The notes under the pieces are model-generated. The model made no database searches, was not told where the DNA came from, and saw only the letters and a program-made list of their open reading frames with translations. From Streptomyces lycii (GTDB taxonomy: Bacteria; Actinomycetota; Actinomycetes; Streptomycetales; Streptomycetaceae), in assembly GCF_009735685.1 (NCBI RefSeq), contig NZ_WHPN01000268.1, positions 1 to 64,000 on the forward strand: 64,000 nucleotides of DNA, read 5' to 3'. Made by a program: the position numbers and the translations under genes. Shown here in pieces: positions 42,094-51,341 of the stretch (within the stretch, counting starts at the first letter, position 1; the number at the start of each line of letters is the position of its first letter).

Positions 42094-42290
42094 GCCTCCC
42101 GAGCAAGTGCAGCGTTAGCCCAGAACATGACCTCTTCGAGCTTGGTCACGGCAAGGGACTTCTCTCGGCCGTCAGGTACCTGCTCGTTGAGTTGGTCCGC
42201 CAGCCGCCTGCACGCCTGTCGTATGGACGTATGTGCGTCGGTCGTGGCCGCGTGGAATGCAAACCGGTGCTCGATGTCGCTCGGTGTCAT
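42090..42290 (-). CDS. Acb2/Tad1-like small anti-defence protein
   Basis: A 66-residue helical protein: IEHRFAFHAA, then [19 protein letters not shown], then GREKSLAVTKLEEVMFWAN, AALARE. This is the pattern of the Acb2/Tad1 hairpin family, short phage proteins that bind the cyclic nucleotide signals of CBASS (and related defence systems) and so keep the defence effector off. Assignment is by recognising the C-terminal signature. It lies between tail and lysis genes with a 4-base overlap to endolysin, so it would be made late and possibly carried over from the lysogen. Confidence 0.72.
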   Translation of the reverse strand: MTPSDIEHRFAFHAATTDAHTSIRQACRRLADQLNEQVPDGREKSLAVTKLEEVMFWANAALAREA

Positions 42291-42302
42291 GAAGTCCCCC
42301 TC

Positions 42303-44060
42303 TTAGTAGGTGATCGTCACGTCAGACCAGAACGGGCGCTCAGCGTCGTTCACGATGCTGCCGTTGCTGATGTGCCAGTAGCGCCCGCGGTAGGTCGTGT
42401 TCGTCGTGCTGACGGAGTACGCGACGTCGGTCCTCGAGAACGTAATGGCGCCGGGCGCCACCTCGATCGTGAACGTCATCGGGACGCCGGCAACGGGTGC
42501 AGTGGCCGCTGCAATGTCCATCGTCGCGAGCTGCGTGCCGCTGGTTGATCCGCGTACGTGGCTGTAGATCTGGATCACGCCGCTGCGCCTGACCAGGCAG
42601 TGATAGCCGCCGGCGCTGGTGAACGCGCTGTACGTGTTGTTCGCGTTGAAGAACGACCACGGATCGTCCCGCTCGCGGCAGATCGCGACGTCAGCGTGAA
42701 GGTTCACATCCGAGCCGAGATCATCGAACGTCAGCGTGAAGCCGATCGTGTAGGTGCCCGCGTCCGGCGCACGCAGACCGCCCAGCAGGTTGCCAGTGTT
42801 CGGCGCGTCGTTGACGTAGGCGCGGCCGTTGGCGTCGAATTTCAGCGCGAAGATTTCGTTATACCGCTCAAGCCCGATGGTGCCAACCGGCGCAATGCCC
42901 GTTTCGAAGTGCGCGTCGAGCAGCGACGGCTGCGTGTTCAGGTACGTCCAGTTCGAACACATCAGTCCGGACACGCCCATCGATTCGAAACGCTCGACGT
43001 CGCAATGGCGGTGAACTTCCCAGATGATGACCGGCTTGCCGCGGGCGACGACTTCCGCGATTCTCGCATCCGTCGCTGTGTGCGGAACTCCCCACCAGTC
43101 GATAACTTCGTCAACCGCCGTCATGGCCGCGTCGAGCGTATCGGCGTTGATATAGCCCCACGTCACGAATCCGTTGTCCGTCGCCCACTGCATCGACGTG
43201 TGCTCGAAATACGCTTTCCACACCACGCTGCGCGCCGCGTCCGGGTAATTCAGCAGCAGCCAGTTTTGCAGCAGCGGGACGGACGGATTTGACTTCGCTT
43301 CAAGGAAAATCACGCACTTGCCGTAGAGCGCCTTCATGACGTCAGCGAGCAGCGGGATGTCCTGGTCGCGCCAGCTCTCGCCGAGCATGGGCCGCGGGTT
43401 GACCTTGATGGCCTCGCGAAGCTGCGCGTACGTGTAGTCGGCGATCGACCCGGTCAGCCCGGTCATGCGCGAAATGTCGGTGTCGTGGAAACACACGAGG
43501 ACACCGTCTGCGGTGCTGTGCACGCTGACCTCGATTGCCTCCGCGCCGGCGGCCAGGGCTGATTCGTACGCGGTCAGCGTGTGCTCCGGATATTCGCCAC
43601 CCGAACCGCGATGGGCGATGCGGAATGTGCCCGTCCCCGCGGCTGCTGTGAAAGCCTCGATACTCGGCGCGTAAACGTCGGACAGGTCACTCAGCTTGGT
43701 GCCGTGCGGGTTCTCCTCGCTTTCGTGCTGGGAGAGTTCGGCGTCAGCGGAGGAGAGGAGATCGCCGATATCCGTGGCGAGCGTGCGGCGACGCGGTCCG
43801 CTCCCGCTGTTGGCGTCGAGATAGACCGAGGTGATTCCGTCCGGACCGTAGAACTCGGGAACCGCGCCCGTGCTGTCCGTGACGAGTTCGCCACCTGTGA
43901 TGACGGTCACACCATCGGTTTCAGTGAGATCGGTCAACTGCGAGCCGCCCACCGCCTGGTTCCAGCAGGTGACGATCACGCCAGGCTGCAATGTTGCGAC
44001 GTCGTCAGTGCCGGCGGAAATGACGTAATCGGCGATACCGCCGAAGAGATGCCGAGCCAT
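42303..44060 (-). CDS. Minor tail protein with glycerophosphodiesterase-like domain
   Basis: A 585-residue tail-tip protein. The N-terminal ~140 residues look like a tail-attachment region. Residues ~145-390 are GDPD-like: FRIAHRGSGGEYPEHTLTAY, AGAEAIEVSVHSTADGVLVC, FHDTDISRMTG, IFLEAKSNPSV, WGVPHTATD. The metal-ligand position that is usually Asp (E-x-D) is Ser here (EVS). The last ~190 residues are a beta-rich, carbohydrate-binding-like domain. It may cut wall teichoic acid or glycerol-phosphate polymers during infection. Confidence 0.82.
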   Translation of the reverse strand: MARHLFGGIADYVISAGTDDVATLQPGVIVTCWNQAVGGSQLTDLTETDGVTVITGGELVTDSTGAVPEFYGPDGITSVYLDANSGSGPRRRTLATDIGDLLSSADAELSQHESEENPHGTKLSDLSDVYAPSIEAFTAAAGTGTFRIAHRGSGGEYPEHTLTAYESALAAGAEAIEVSVHSTADGVLVCFHDTDISRMTGLTGSIADYTYAQLREAIKVNPRPMLGESWRDQDIPLLADVMKALYGKCVIFLEAKSNPSVPLLQNWLLLNYPDAARSVVWKAYFEHTSMQWATDNGFVTWGYINADTLDAAMTAVDEVIDWWGVPHTATDARIAEVVARGKPVIIWEVHRHCDVERFESMGVSGLMCSNWTYLNTQPSLLDAHFETGIAPVGTIGLERYNEIFALKFDANGRAYVNDAPNTGNLLGGLRAPDAGTYTIGFTLTFDDLGSDVNLHADVAICRERDDPWSFFNANNTYSAFTSAGGYHCLVRRSGVIQIYSHVRGSTSGTQLATMDIAAATAPVAGVPMTFTIEVAPGAITFSRTDVAYSVSTTNTTYRGRYWHISNGSIVNDAERPFWSDVTITY

Positions 44061-44070
44061 ATCCGCCCCC

Positions 44071-44988
44071 TTACGGTATGTAGGTCATGGTGAGTTCGAG
44101 CACGCGGCCGACGGTGACGTTCTCCGTGGGATAGCGCGCCCAGATCTCGCCGTTGTTGCGGACCTCGACCCGGCATACGCCGCCCGAGGAGGTAAATCGG
44201 CCCGTAAACATCTGCCATTCGTTCGTCGGGCGCAGTTCAGCGGGAACGGTGGCGAGGAGAGAGCCGTCGCTGTCGTTCACGCTGAATGTGGAATCGACAC
44301 GGCGCAGCGCCAGGCGGAGCGAGACGACGCCGTTCACCTTCCGGCCGTAACAGGCAGCGGACTGCTCCCACGTCGCGAATCCGGTGCCCAGGTTGACCTT
44401 GCCGGTGTCCTCGCTGATGGTCTGCGTCGTGCTGCCGTTGTAGCCAACCCAGCGGCCGGTATCGGTTTCGTAGTTGATCTCTCCGACGCGGCGCGCTGGG
44501 CGGACAGACGACGTTGTCGGCCGCACCCGGGTGCCGATGAACTGCGTGTAGGGAGTGACGATCACGCTCGTTGCGCCGTTGACCACGTAGACAGCGGCAA
44601 GCGGGATTTCCCATACGCCCGTGGACAGGTCTTGCCGCAGTAGCGTGGGGACGTTCGCGCCGGGCGTGCCTTCCTTGATCGCAGCGCGAACAGTCCAGTC
44701 GGCGCGGTCGAGTCGCAGGCACACCCAGTCCCAGCGGGTCAGGCCGGAGGCATTAGCCGAAATCGGCAGCGTGACATCCGTCGTGCCCGATTCCCAGGCG
44801 TGTCCGCGGACCGAGCCGTACAGCCCAGCGGGGATAACGACCGACAGGCCCGTACCGGCGGTAACAACGGTGTCACTCGGGTCGCCGTCAACCCCGTCGT
44901 CCGAGAACCGCGAGGCAATGCGCTCGTATTCGTCATCAGTGACGTTCCGCGCGTTGTGCGCCGGGGAAGGCCAGGAATTCTGAGCCAT
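44071..44988 (-). CDS. Minor tail protein
   Basis: A 305-residue beta-rich protein. SWPSPAHNARNVTDDEYERI at its start is the hallmark opening of actinophage tail-tip proteins, followed by GTGLSVVIPAGLYGSVRGHA. The C-terminal part (VVSLRLALRRVDSTFSVN) is likely the receptor-side fold. It sits between the Gp37-like tail protein and the phosphodiesterase-like protein. Confidence 0.8.
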   Translation of the reverse strand: MAQNSWPSPAHNARNVTDDEYERIASRFSDDGVDGDPSDTVVTAGTGLSVVIPAGLYGSVRGHAWESGTTDVTLPISANASGLTRWDWVCLRLDRADWTVRAAIKEGTPGANVPTLLRQDLSTGVWEIPLAAVYVVNGATSVIVTPYTQFIGTRVRPTTSSVRPARRVGEINYETDTGRWVGYNGSTTQTISEDTGKVNLGTGFATWEQSAACYGRKVNGVVSLRLALRRVDSTFSVNDSDGSLLATVPAELRPTNEWQMFTGRFTSSGGVCRVEVRNNGEIWARYPTENVTVGRVLELTMTYIP

Positions 44989-46149
44989 CTATCGGCCCTC
45001 CAATCTGCCCAGCCGGCGGGCGAGTTCGCGAATGGCTCGTGCTGTCTGGGACGACGTCGCTTCGTCGCTCTGGCCGATGCTCGTTGTCACCAGCTCTCCG
45101 GTATCCGGGGTGGCCTGTAGCGTGATCGCCTGTACCGTGTCCTGCACTTCGAGGCCGTGTGGCAGCGCGATAGTTACCAGGTCGCCCAGATCGAAATCCC
45201 GGCCGGCCCGGAGATTGGGGGTATCGATGGTCTCCGCGGACACGACGGTTTCGGCGTGCTCTTCGGCGAGCAGTTCGAAATTCATCCGGACCAACTCGTC
45301 ACCGCGGTCCGGCACCTGAACGGTGTTGTCCGTGATCGACTGTTCCGCGAACTTCTCTATCCGCCACCAGGTGAGATGTTGGCCGCTGTTCGTCTCGCGG
45401 TAGACCCGGTCGCCCTTCTCGCCGGCCATGCCGAGCAGTGCGGTCGCGGTGGGCGCGGTAATGCTGTACTTCAGGCTGCGCAGGTTGCCGAGCCCGGTCG
45501 AGAATCGGGCTGTGCCTGTCTTGTCAGCGGGCTGGTAGACGTCGAACACGATCGTGTCGTCCACCTGCGAAGTGCGGAAACCTAGTCCGTCCTCACTCGC
45601 TGTGCGCCGGGCGAAATCAAGCAGCGGCTCAAATCGCGTCAGCGCTTGGAAGGTGGAGCCGATTCCGGTCCCGGTGCCCATGACGAGTTTCGGAATCACG
45701 CGGCTGGTCAGCGCGGCGGGTCCGCAGGTGTTGTTGACCATCGCCTTGATGTTCCCGCCGGCCGATGCCGTGATAGACGAGTAGTCGTCCGCCGCTGCGT
45801 TCTGGAGATTGAAAATCTGGTCGTCGTCCGGGTAAGTGACGTATCCGGCAATGCGTCCAAGATCATCCGTGAAATGGCAGGTGACCTTGCCAACGCCGTC
45901 TTCCTGGCCTACGGACCATTCGTAGTCCTGCGCCACTTCCAGTGGACCGGCGCACCAGATCTCGCCATCGCGCACGACGACTAGCCGATTGCCGGGTTGC
46001 AACTGCGCCATAACGTCGGGCGTGGCTACGAACGTCGCCTTGCCGGACGCCGGAGCGTTGAAGCGGCGCGTGACGTCGAGATCCTGCCAGTGAGTCAGCG
46101 GGTCACCCTGAATGACGAGATCTTCGTCTGTAACGAGGAAATAGATCAC
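44989..46149 (-). CDS. Tail protein, siphovirus ReqiPepy6 Gp37-like
   Basis: A 386-residue baseplate/tail-hub-type protein: WQDLDVTRRFNAPASGKATF and RLVVVRDGEIWCAGPLEVAQ at the start, NLRSLKYSITAPTATALLG centrally, and RDFDLGDLVTIALPHG late. This family follows the distal tail protein in many actinophages, as here (4-base overlap). Confidence 0.85.
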   Translation of the reverse strand: MIYFLVTDEDLVIQGDPLTHWQDLDVTRRFNAPASGKATFVATPDVMAQLQPGNRLVVVRDGEIWCAGPLEVAQDYEWSVGQEDGVGKVTCHFTDDLGRIAGYVTYPDDDQIFNLQNAAADDYSSITASAGGNIKAMVNNTCGPAALTSRVIPKLVMGTGTGIGSTFQALTRFEPLLDFARRTASEDGLGFRTSQVDDTIVFDVYQPADKTGTARFSTGLGNLRSLKYSITAPTATALLGMAGEKGDRVYRETNSGQHLTWWRIEKFAEQSITDNTVQVPDRGDELVRMNFELLAEEHAETVVSAETIDTPNLRAGRDFDLGDLVTIALPHGLEVQDTVQAITLQATPDTGELVTTSIGQSDEATSSQTARAIRELARRLGRLEGR

Positions 46150-47102
46150 GGCGTCTCGTACCTCGGGTAGTAGACGAGATCGACCCGGCTGCCCGCGGAC
46201 GCGCCGTCGAGCTGGAAGGTGACCGGGGTCTCGCCAGGCGGCAGCGGCCAGAGCTGCGCAGACGGCCAGTTGAGGCTGGCGACCCAGTTGCTGCCGTCCT
46301 GGTAGCGCACGCTCGGCGGATCAGTTGACACGGTGACGGACTCGCCGGCAAGCAGAGCACCATGGGCTACGCCGGTCGCGTTCGGGTCGAGGACGAAGGA
46401 TTCGCCGCTGTCGCTGTTCGTGAACGTGACCAGGCTCGCCGGACCCGTGATCGCCCACTCGGGCCAGACTTGGACGTCGCCCGGGTTGGTAACCGTCGTC
46501 GCGCCAAGCACTTGCCCGCTGGACACTGATGGGTACGGGACGAAGAAATCTTCACCGGCACCGCCGTACTCACGGACCACGCTGACCGGGTTGACGTCCT
46601 CCCAATACGGGTCCTCGCACCACAGCGTGATCACCGCGCTGTCCCAGGTGATGCCCGTGGCGTGCTGTCCGCGACCGTCGAAGCCCTCGGCGTAGTAGAC
46701 CTCGATGCGCCGGCGGGTGCCGTCAGGTCGAGCCACTTCAAGCACGCCCGGACCATCACGAAGCGTCCTCGTGAAGGCTTTCGCCATTGCCCGCCAATTG
46801 GCCGTGAACTCCGTGTGATTGGAGCCGCGGACCAGCAGCGGCCAGACGATCGTCCGCGCCTGGGGCTGCGCATGCCGAAGGCGGGAACCTCCCCGCGGGT
46901 GCGGGTCTGTCGTCAGCGTGTAAGGGGCTGCGCCCAGACCCGAAACGCCTTCGGCAAGCGCGAATTGCGCCGCGCTTGTGTCCGTCATCGACCAGGCGCG
47001 GCCGGACGGGTCGTAGTACGTGATGGACGCATAGCCGACCTCGGGAATTTGGGTAGGCGGGGGAGTGGTCCCGCCACCACCACCCTTAATGACGATCGGC
47101 AT
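46146..47102 (-). CDS. Distal tail (phage tail family) protein
   Basis: A 318-residue protein with YDPSGRAWSMTDTSAAQFAL, an NHTEF segment then WRAMAKAFTRTLRDGPGVLEV, and a galectin-like C-terminal half with WPEWAITGPASLVTFTN and VSTDPPSVRYQDGSNWVASL. This is the Dit-like protein found directly downstream of the tape measure. Confidence 0.85.
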   Translation of the reverse strand: MPIVIKGGGGGTTPPPTQIPEVGYASITYYDPSGRAWSMTDTSAAQFALAEGVSGLGAAPYTLTTDPHPRGGSRLRHAQPQARTIVWPLLVRGSNHTEFTANWRAMAKAFTRTLRDGPGVLEVARPDGTRRRIEVYYAEGFDGRGQHATGITWDSAVITLWCEDPYWEDVNPVSVVREYGGAGEDFFVPYPSVSSGQVLGATTVTNPGDVQVWPEWAITGPASLVTFTNSDSGESFVLDPNATGVAHGALLAGESVTVSTDPPSVRYQDGSNWVASLNWPSAQLWPLPPGETPVTFQLDGASAGSRVDLVYYPRYETP

Positions 47103-49792
47103 TAGTGCGGCCTCCGAACTCGCAGCTTGGCGTCTTCCTGTCGCTGGATCAGTCGGAAGTCGTCAGCGTCGATTACCGACTTGCGCGGATAGATGTTGTA
47201 CGTGCTGCCGGCAGGCGCAGAGTCCGTTACCGCAGCACCGGACAGACGAGCAGACGTGGGCCGGGTGCCGACTGGGAGTCGCATGTCATTCAGCGCCTCG
47301 AAGAGATCGGCACCGTAATGCCGAACAGCCTTGGCCTTGATCATGAACTCGTTGTTTGATGCCCAGATCGGGATACTGTCCGACGTGCCCGTTCCCGGAC
47401 CGCGGAGCATTCCACCGCCGCCGTTGATCCCGCCGCCCGTGGCGTAGCCGATCAGACCGCCGCTGGCGTACTTCAGCGAGGAACCGGCCGACTTGCCGAT
47501 TCGCGCATGGGCCCCCGACACCACATAGTGCGCGCGAATCGTGACCGTCTTGCCGTGCACCGAAGCGATATCCGCTTTCGCCCGGCTGATCTTCCGCTGA
47601 AGGTCGTCAATCCGGGCCAGCAGATCGGACCGCTTGGATTTCGGAACCGACTTGAGCTGACCCTTGGCGTTCTCGACCTTGACGCGCAGATCGTTGAGGT
47701 TACCCAGCAGCTTGGACAGCTTGGACGGCGGAACGGATTTGATATCCCGTGTCGCCTTGCCAACCTTGGCTTCGAGGTCGTCAAGGTTTCCCTTGAACAC
47801 GACGTTCTTGTCCGGCACCTTCAGGATTTCAGCGGCAAGAGCCGTGGCCTCGGACTTGGTCAGACCCATCTGCATGGCGTACTTGACCAGGTTGCTACGG
47901 CCTCGGGTATAGATGCCGTTGACGGTTTCCCACGAAGCGCCGGATTCGCGAGCAGATGCAGCCGCTTCATCGGTCTTGGTGCCGAGATCGCTCAGCGCGG
48001 TAGCCGCGTTGCGCGCGCCTTCACTGTTCAGGTTCAACTTGCCGTTGACCATGTCCAGCGCGCCAGCGTTTTCCTTCGCCGCTTTAGCCGCATTGTCGAT
48101 CGCCGCTTCGAACCCGATCATGCCACCGAGCCCAGCGCGGTTGACGTCGTTCAGCGCCTGAATAGCCTGGCGCAGGCCGTCGGCCGATGCCTTCTGCTCA
48201 TCGAGCTTGGACTTCGTTGCAATCGCCTGGTCACCGAAAAGGCCCATGGCGTCCGCGGCGAGCTGCTGTTCAAATGCCTGGTCAGCAAGGGCCGACTTGT
48301 AATCGTCAAGCTTGCTGCGAAGCTCACCTGTCGTCAGGCCCTGCTCACGCATTCCGGCAGCGAGTCGCTTGAAAGCGGATTCGGCGAGATCGGCGTTACC
48401 GCCCTTGACCAAATTCGACAGCGCCTTGTCCGCGCCGTCCAGTCGTTCCTTCCATTCCTTGACCGGCGTCGAGTCCATGCCGATCAGCGAGGTGAGGAAC
48501 TGCTGAGTCTTCTCAAGGTTGCTCGGTCGGGCCAGCCCGCGCAGCGCCTCGGCCATTGCGCCGAGATCCTTGCCGAGCACGCGGGCAGCCTCGCCGGTGA
48601 CCTTGCCGGTGTCGCCCAGCTTGGCCATGCTGCGGGTCATGCGGTCGATGTTCGGCGGAGCTTCCTGGCCTATGTTGGACAGCTTCGTCAGGCCGATGAC
48701 CAGCAGCGCAATACCGGCGACCACGACGGATGCCTTGGCCGTGGCGCTCATGGCGAGGAACGCGGCTCGGAGACCGAGCATTGCCCCGCCGGCGCCTGTG
48801 GCAGCGAGCTGCATGCCGAACAGGGACACGCCCAGCGTTCGGGCAGCAGCGCCCAGCGCGACTACTCCGGCCGCCACTGTGGACAGCAGGCGAAACGTCG
48901 CGTAGAGCTGAATCAGTGTACCGAGAACGCCAGGCGGGATAGCCGCAACGATCTTGGCCAGGGCGTTAGCCACCGTCAGCAGGACGGACCCCACCTCGCT
49001 GGCGCCAAGCATGAGATTGATCAGCGCACGGGCGATATTCTGCATCGCCTCACTGACAAGCGGACCGTTCTCCCTGGCTATCTGCATGAACTGGCCGAAC
49101 GCGCCGCCGGACGGGTCGAAACTGCCCAGCGTGCGCGCGAAGTGGATCAGCGCGTCATTGGCCTTGCGCAGCGTGCCGACAGCGAATTCGGTGAACTGCC
49201 CGGTGAGTTTCCCGAAGCCGTCCGACGCAACCCCGCCGGCGACGATCGTCATCAGCCGGTCAAGCTCAGCGGACGTACCGCGAACCAGCGGAGTCAGTTT
49301 CGGCAATATCCCGCCGAATACCGCGAAGCTCTTCGTCAGCACGGGCATGGTGTCTGCCGCTGTGCTGTCCGACCATTCCTGGTAGGCGTCGTTCAGCACC
49401 ATCAGCGCGGCGGACGCTTCGCGCGTAGCCGGCGGCAGTTTGGCAGCGGCGCGCGAATAGGCGAGCTGAGCTTCCGCGGCTTTCGAGGAGGTCCGCCCGG
49501 ATTCCTCAACAGCGTCTGCGTACTTCTTCTGTGCCTGACTGACCTCCCCCATGGCTTTCGCCTGCGGGATGACGGCAGCGCCGAACACGCCTACAGCGAC
49601 CGCGGCAGCGCCGAATGCGGCACCGAGCGATCCGACAGCGGCAGCGCCGGTAACGGCCGTGCTGACCGCGGATGCCGCGCCGAGAAGCTTCAGATCCTTT
49701 GAGAGCCGATTCGCGTTCACGCCGGCTTCGCGGAATGCGCGAGACAGGTTGTCGCGACCGACCAGGGTGAAAGTCATTCTCTGATCGGCCAC
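47102..49792 (-). CDS. Tape measure protein
   Basis: An 896-residue protein, the longest in the prophage, which sets tail length. It has the N-terminal signature FTLVGRDNLSRAFREAGVNA, a coiled-coil body (SQAQKKYADAVEESGRTSSK), a hydrophobic membrane-like centre (VVAGIALLVIGL), and a C-terminal helical part (VPKSKRSDLLARIDDLQRKI) followed by GGGINGGGGMLRGPGTGTSD. The start is GTG 49792. It follows the tail chaperone frameshift pair. Confidence 0.93.
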   Translation of the reverse strand: MADQRMTFTLVGRDNLSRAFREAGVNANRLSKDLKLLGAASAVSTAVTGAAAVGSLGAAFGAAAVAVGVFGAAVIPQAKAMGEVSQAQKKYADAVEESGRTSSKAAEAQLAYSRAAAKLPPATREASAALMVLNDAYQEWSDSTAADTMPVLTKSFAVFGGILPKLTPLVRGTSAELDRLMTIVAGGVASDGFGKLTGQFTEFAVGTLRKANDALIHFARTLGSFDPSGGAFGQFMQIARENGPLVSEAMQNIARALINLMLGASEVGSVLLTVANALAKIVAAIPPGVLGTLIQLYATFRLLSTVAAGVVALGAAARTLGVSLFGMQLAATGAGGAMLGLRAAFLAMSATAKASVVVAGIALLVIGLTKLSNIGQEAPPNIDRMTRSMAKLGDTGKVTGEAARVLGKDLGAMAEALRGLARPSNLEKTQQFLTSLIGMDSTPVKEWKERLDGADKALSNLVKGGNADLAESAFKRLAAGMREQGLTTGELRSKLDDYKSALADQAFEQQLAADAMGLFGDQAIATKSKLDEQKASADGLRQAIQALNDVNRAGLGGMIGFEAAIDNAAKAAKENAGALDMVNGKLNLNSEGARNAATALSDLGTKTDEAAASARESGASWETVNGIYTRGRSNLVKYAMQMGLTKSEATALAAEILKVPDKNVVFKGNLDDLEAKVGKATRDIKSVPPSKLSKLLGNLNDLRVKVENAKGQLKSVPKSKRSDLLARIDDLQRKISRAKADIASVHGKTVTIRAHYVVSGAHARIGKSAGSSLKYASGGLIGYATGGGINGGGGMLRGPGTGTSDSIPIWASNNEFMIKAKAVRHYGADLFEALNDMRLPVGTRPTSARLSGAAVTDSAPAGSTYNIYPRKSVIDADDFRLIQRQEDAKLRVRRPH

Positions 49793-49801
49793 GACGTCCC
49801 C

Positions 49802-49956
49802 TTACTGCTGCTTCTCAAGCTGGTCGATGAAGCCCATAAGGGCGATCACTTCGTCCGCGGCCATCAGGTCCCATTCCCACGGGCGAATGCCAAGGTGGTA
49901 GGCGAACAGGCCCAAATATTCGAGCTGCCTCGCTGCTAGGCGGTTTCGGCTTTTGG
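49802..49956 (-). CDS. Tail assembly chaperone, frameshift extension (gpGT-type)
   Basis: Beyond the stop of the upstream chaperone, the -1 frame is open and conserved-looking: ARQLEYLGLFAYHLGIRPWE, then WDLMAADEVIALMGFIDQLE. It has no start of its own. The heptamer CCCAAAA at 49950-49956 is in the correct X-XXY-YYZ phase, so a -1 slip would fuse the two parts, exactly as in lambda-type G/GT proteins needed for tail assembly. Confidence 0.85.
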
Positions 49957-50331
49957 GGCGTCAGCCTCCGGCTCGTCTTCAAGTTCGAGCATCTTCAGCG
50001 TCGCGGCACGCTCCGGCTCCGACAGACTCGGATCCGTGAGAATGTGCTCACGCATGAACTGCTTTTCCGCAGGGCTGTGCTCAACGGCGACAGCGCCAAG
50101 CGGGAGGTCTTCGAGATCGGCGAACTTCAGCGTGGGCTCTTCGCGCTTACGGAGAATCCAGAGCGCAGCCTGAAGCACGGCGAGATTGCCTTCGCCGAGT
50201 TCCTGCCCGAGCCGAACCCACGAGAAGTTGGCGACGGCCTCAGCAGCCTTGGCCTCGGCGAACGTGGCCTTGACGTTGTCCAGATCCCAGCGCTGGGCTT
50301 CGCCGGTTTCCGGCTTGTAGACGAGAATCAT
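49936..50331 (-). CDS. Tail assembly chaperone (gpG-type)
   Basis: A 131-residue protein: TFAEAKAAEAVANFSWVRLG, LAVLQAALWILRKREEPTL, FADLEDLPLGAV, and an acidic C-terminus. It lies directly upstream of the tape measure and ends past a slippery heptamer that gives the longer GT form. GGGAGGGAA precedes the ATG. Confidence 0.85.
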   Translation of the reverse strand: MILVYKPETGEAQRWDLDNVKATFAEAKAAEAVANFSWVRLGQELGEGNLAVLQAALWILRKREEPTLKFADLEDLPLGAVAVEHSPAEKQFMREHILTDPSLSEPERAATLKMLELEDEPEADAPKAETA

Positions 50332-50346
50332 GTTTGGGTTCCCTCC

Positions 50347-50853
50347 CTATTCGAGCGAGTTGCGAACGTCGTTCAGTACGCGCTCGATTTCTGCGGCCAT
50401 GCGTGGTTCGTTCTTGGTGACCGTCCGGCCCCACCAATTTGAAGGCGAGGCGTACTGCCACACCCATCGGTGCTTGTTGCCGAACACCGGATGCCGCCAT
50501 GAGCCGTCATTCAGGCGGTCGGGCATCCACTCAAGATCAATCGGCAGTGAGCCGCGGTCAATCCAGATCCGGGCGCCAGGACTGCTGCCTGCACGAACGC
50601 TGATGCGGACGGCGCGCGCGATCGTGGCGCGCAGCGGACGGGTCTGGTGCGACGGGCCACCGGTAGTCCTGCGCCCGGTTCCGGCAATGCGGAGCGACGT
50701 GACCGCGGTTCGCATGTCCCGGTGCGTGGGCTCGGCAGCGCGGCGGACACGGCGCGAGAAGTTCTGCGCGAGTCTCGGTCCGCCGGCGGCCTTGAGCCTG
50801 CGCTGTAGTTCTACGAGTTGGCCCGTACCCGTGATCCGTACGAGCCCGGCCAT
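50347..50853 (-). CDS. Head-tail joining protein, HK97 gp10-like
   Basis: A 168-residue protein with LVELQRRLKAAGGPRLAQNF at the start and WRHPVFGNKHRWVWQYASP near the end, followed by helix MAAEIERVLNDVRNSL; typical of the gp10 family of neck/tail-completion proteins. Its position between the tube protein and chaperone is slightly unusual. Confidence 0.72.
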   Translation of the reverse strand: MAGLVRITGTGQLVELQRRLKAAGGPRLAQNFSRRVRRAAEPTHRDMRTAVTSLRIAGTGRRTTGGPSHQTRPLRATIARAVRISVRAGSSPGARIWIDRGSLPIDLEWMPDRLNDGSWRHPVFGNKHRWVWQYASPSNWWGRTVTKNEPRMAAEIERVLNDVRNSLE

Positions 50854-51341
50854 CAGACAGTCGGCGGGATCGCGACGTTCTCGGCAGGCTCGCTGGTGAC
50901 GGCGAACTGCACCTGAATTTTCGCCGCGTCATCGAGTGACCGGATCTTGCCCTGGCTCAGCACGCGGACGGGGAAGACGTCCATCAGGTTGGCCGCGACG
51001 TCGCCTTCATCCATCCACACGACATAGCCGTCCGTGCCCCGGGTGAGCAGCGTGCGGACGTCGTCGCCCTGCTTGCTGGCGTACATGGTCAGTGAGCTGT
51101 CATCGGCGGTGATCGGGCCGTCGATCTTGGACGTGAACCGGGAGCCCAGCGACGGAGTCTCGGTAACCTCGCTGGTGACCTGCCAGCCGTCTACCTCGCC
51201 GACTTCCACGGACAGCTCAGTGCCGGCGTCCAGCTCAGCGCGGGTGGGGGCGGACTTGTCAGCGATCGTGGGGACCCAACTGACCTTGGTGGTGCCGCGC
51301 CGGTAATACCGGACAGCGGCAGTGATGGGCGTAGCAGCCAT
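50853..51341 (-). CDS. Major tail (tube) protein
   Basis: A 162-residue beta-rich protein (TAAVRYYRRGTTKVSWVPTI, LSVEVGEVDGWQVTSEVTET, MDVFPVRVLSQGKIRSLDDA) of the size and fold pattern of actinophage tube proteins. Located after the tail terminator and before the chaperones. Confidence 0.78.
   Translation of the reverse strand: MAATPITAAVRYYRRGTTKVSWVPTIADKSAPTRAELDAGTELSVEVGEVDGWQVTSEVTETPSLGSRFTSKIDGPITADDSSLTMYASKQGDDVRTLLTRGTDGYVVWMDEGDVAANLMDVFPVRVLSQGKIRSLDDAAKIQVQFAVTSEPAENVAIPPTV

Noticed and set aside
46755-46777. TCACGA…TCGTGA inverted words inside the distal tail gene as another operator
   Set aside because: The arms are separated by about 8 bases instead of 3 or 4, so it does not match the operator family.
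47507-49702. 731-residue plus-strand frame over the tape measure gene
   Set aside because: Antisense to a well-supported tape measure gene; no recognisable domain.
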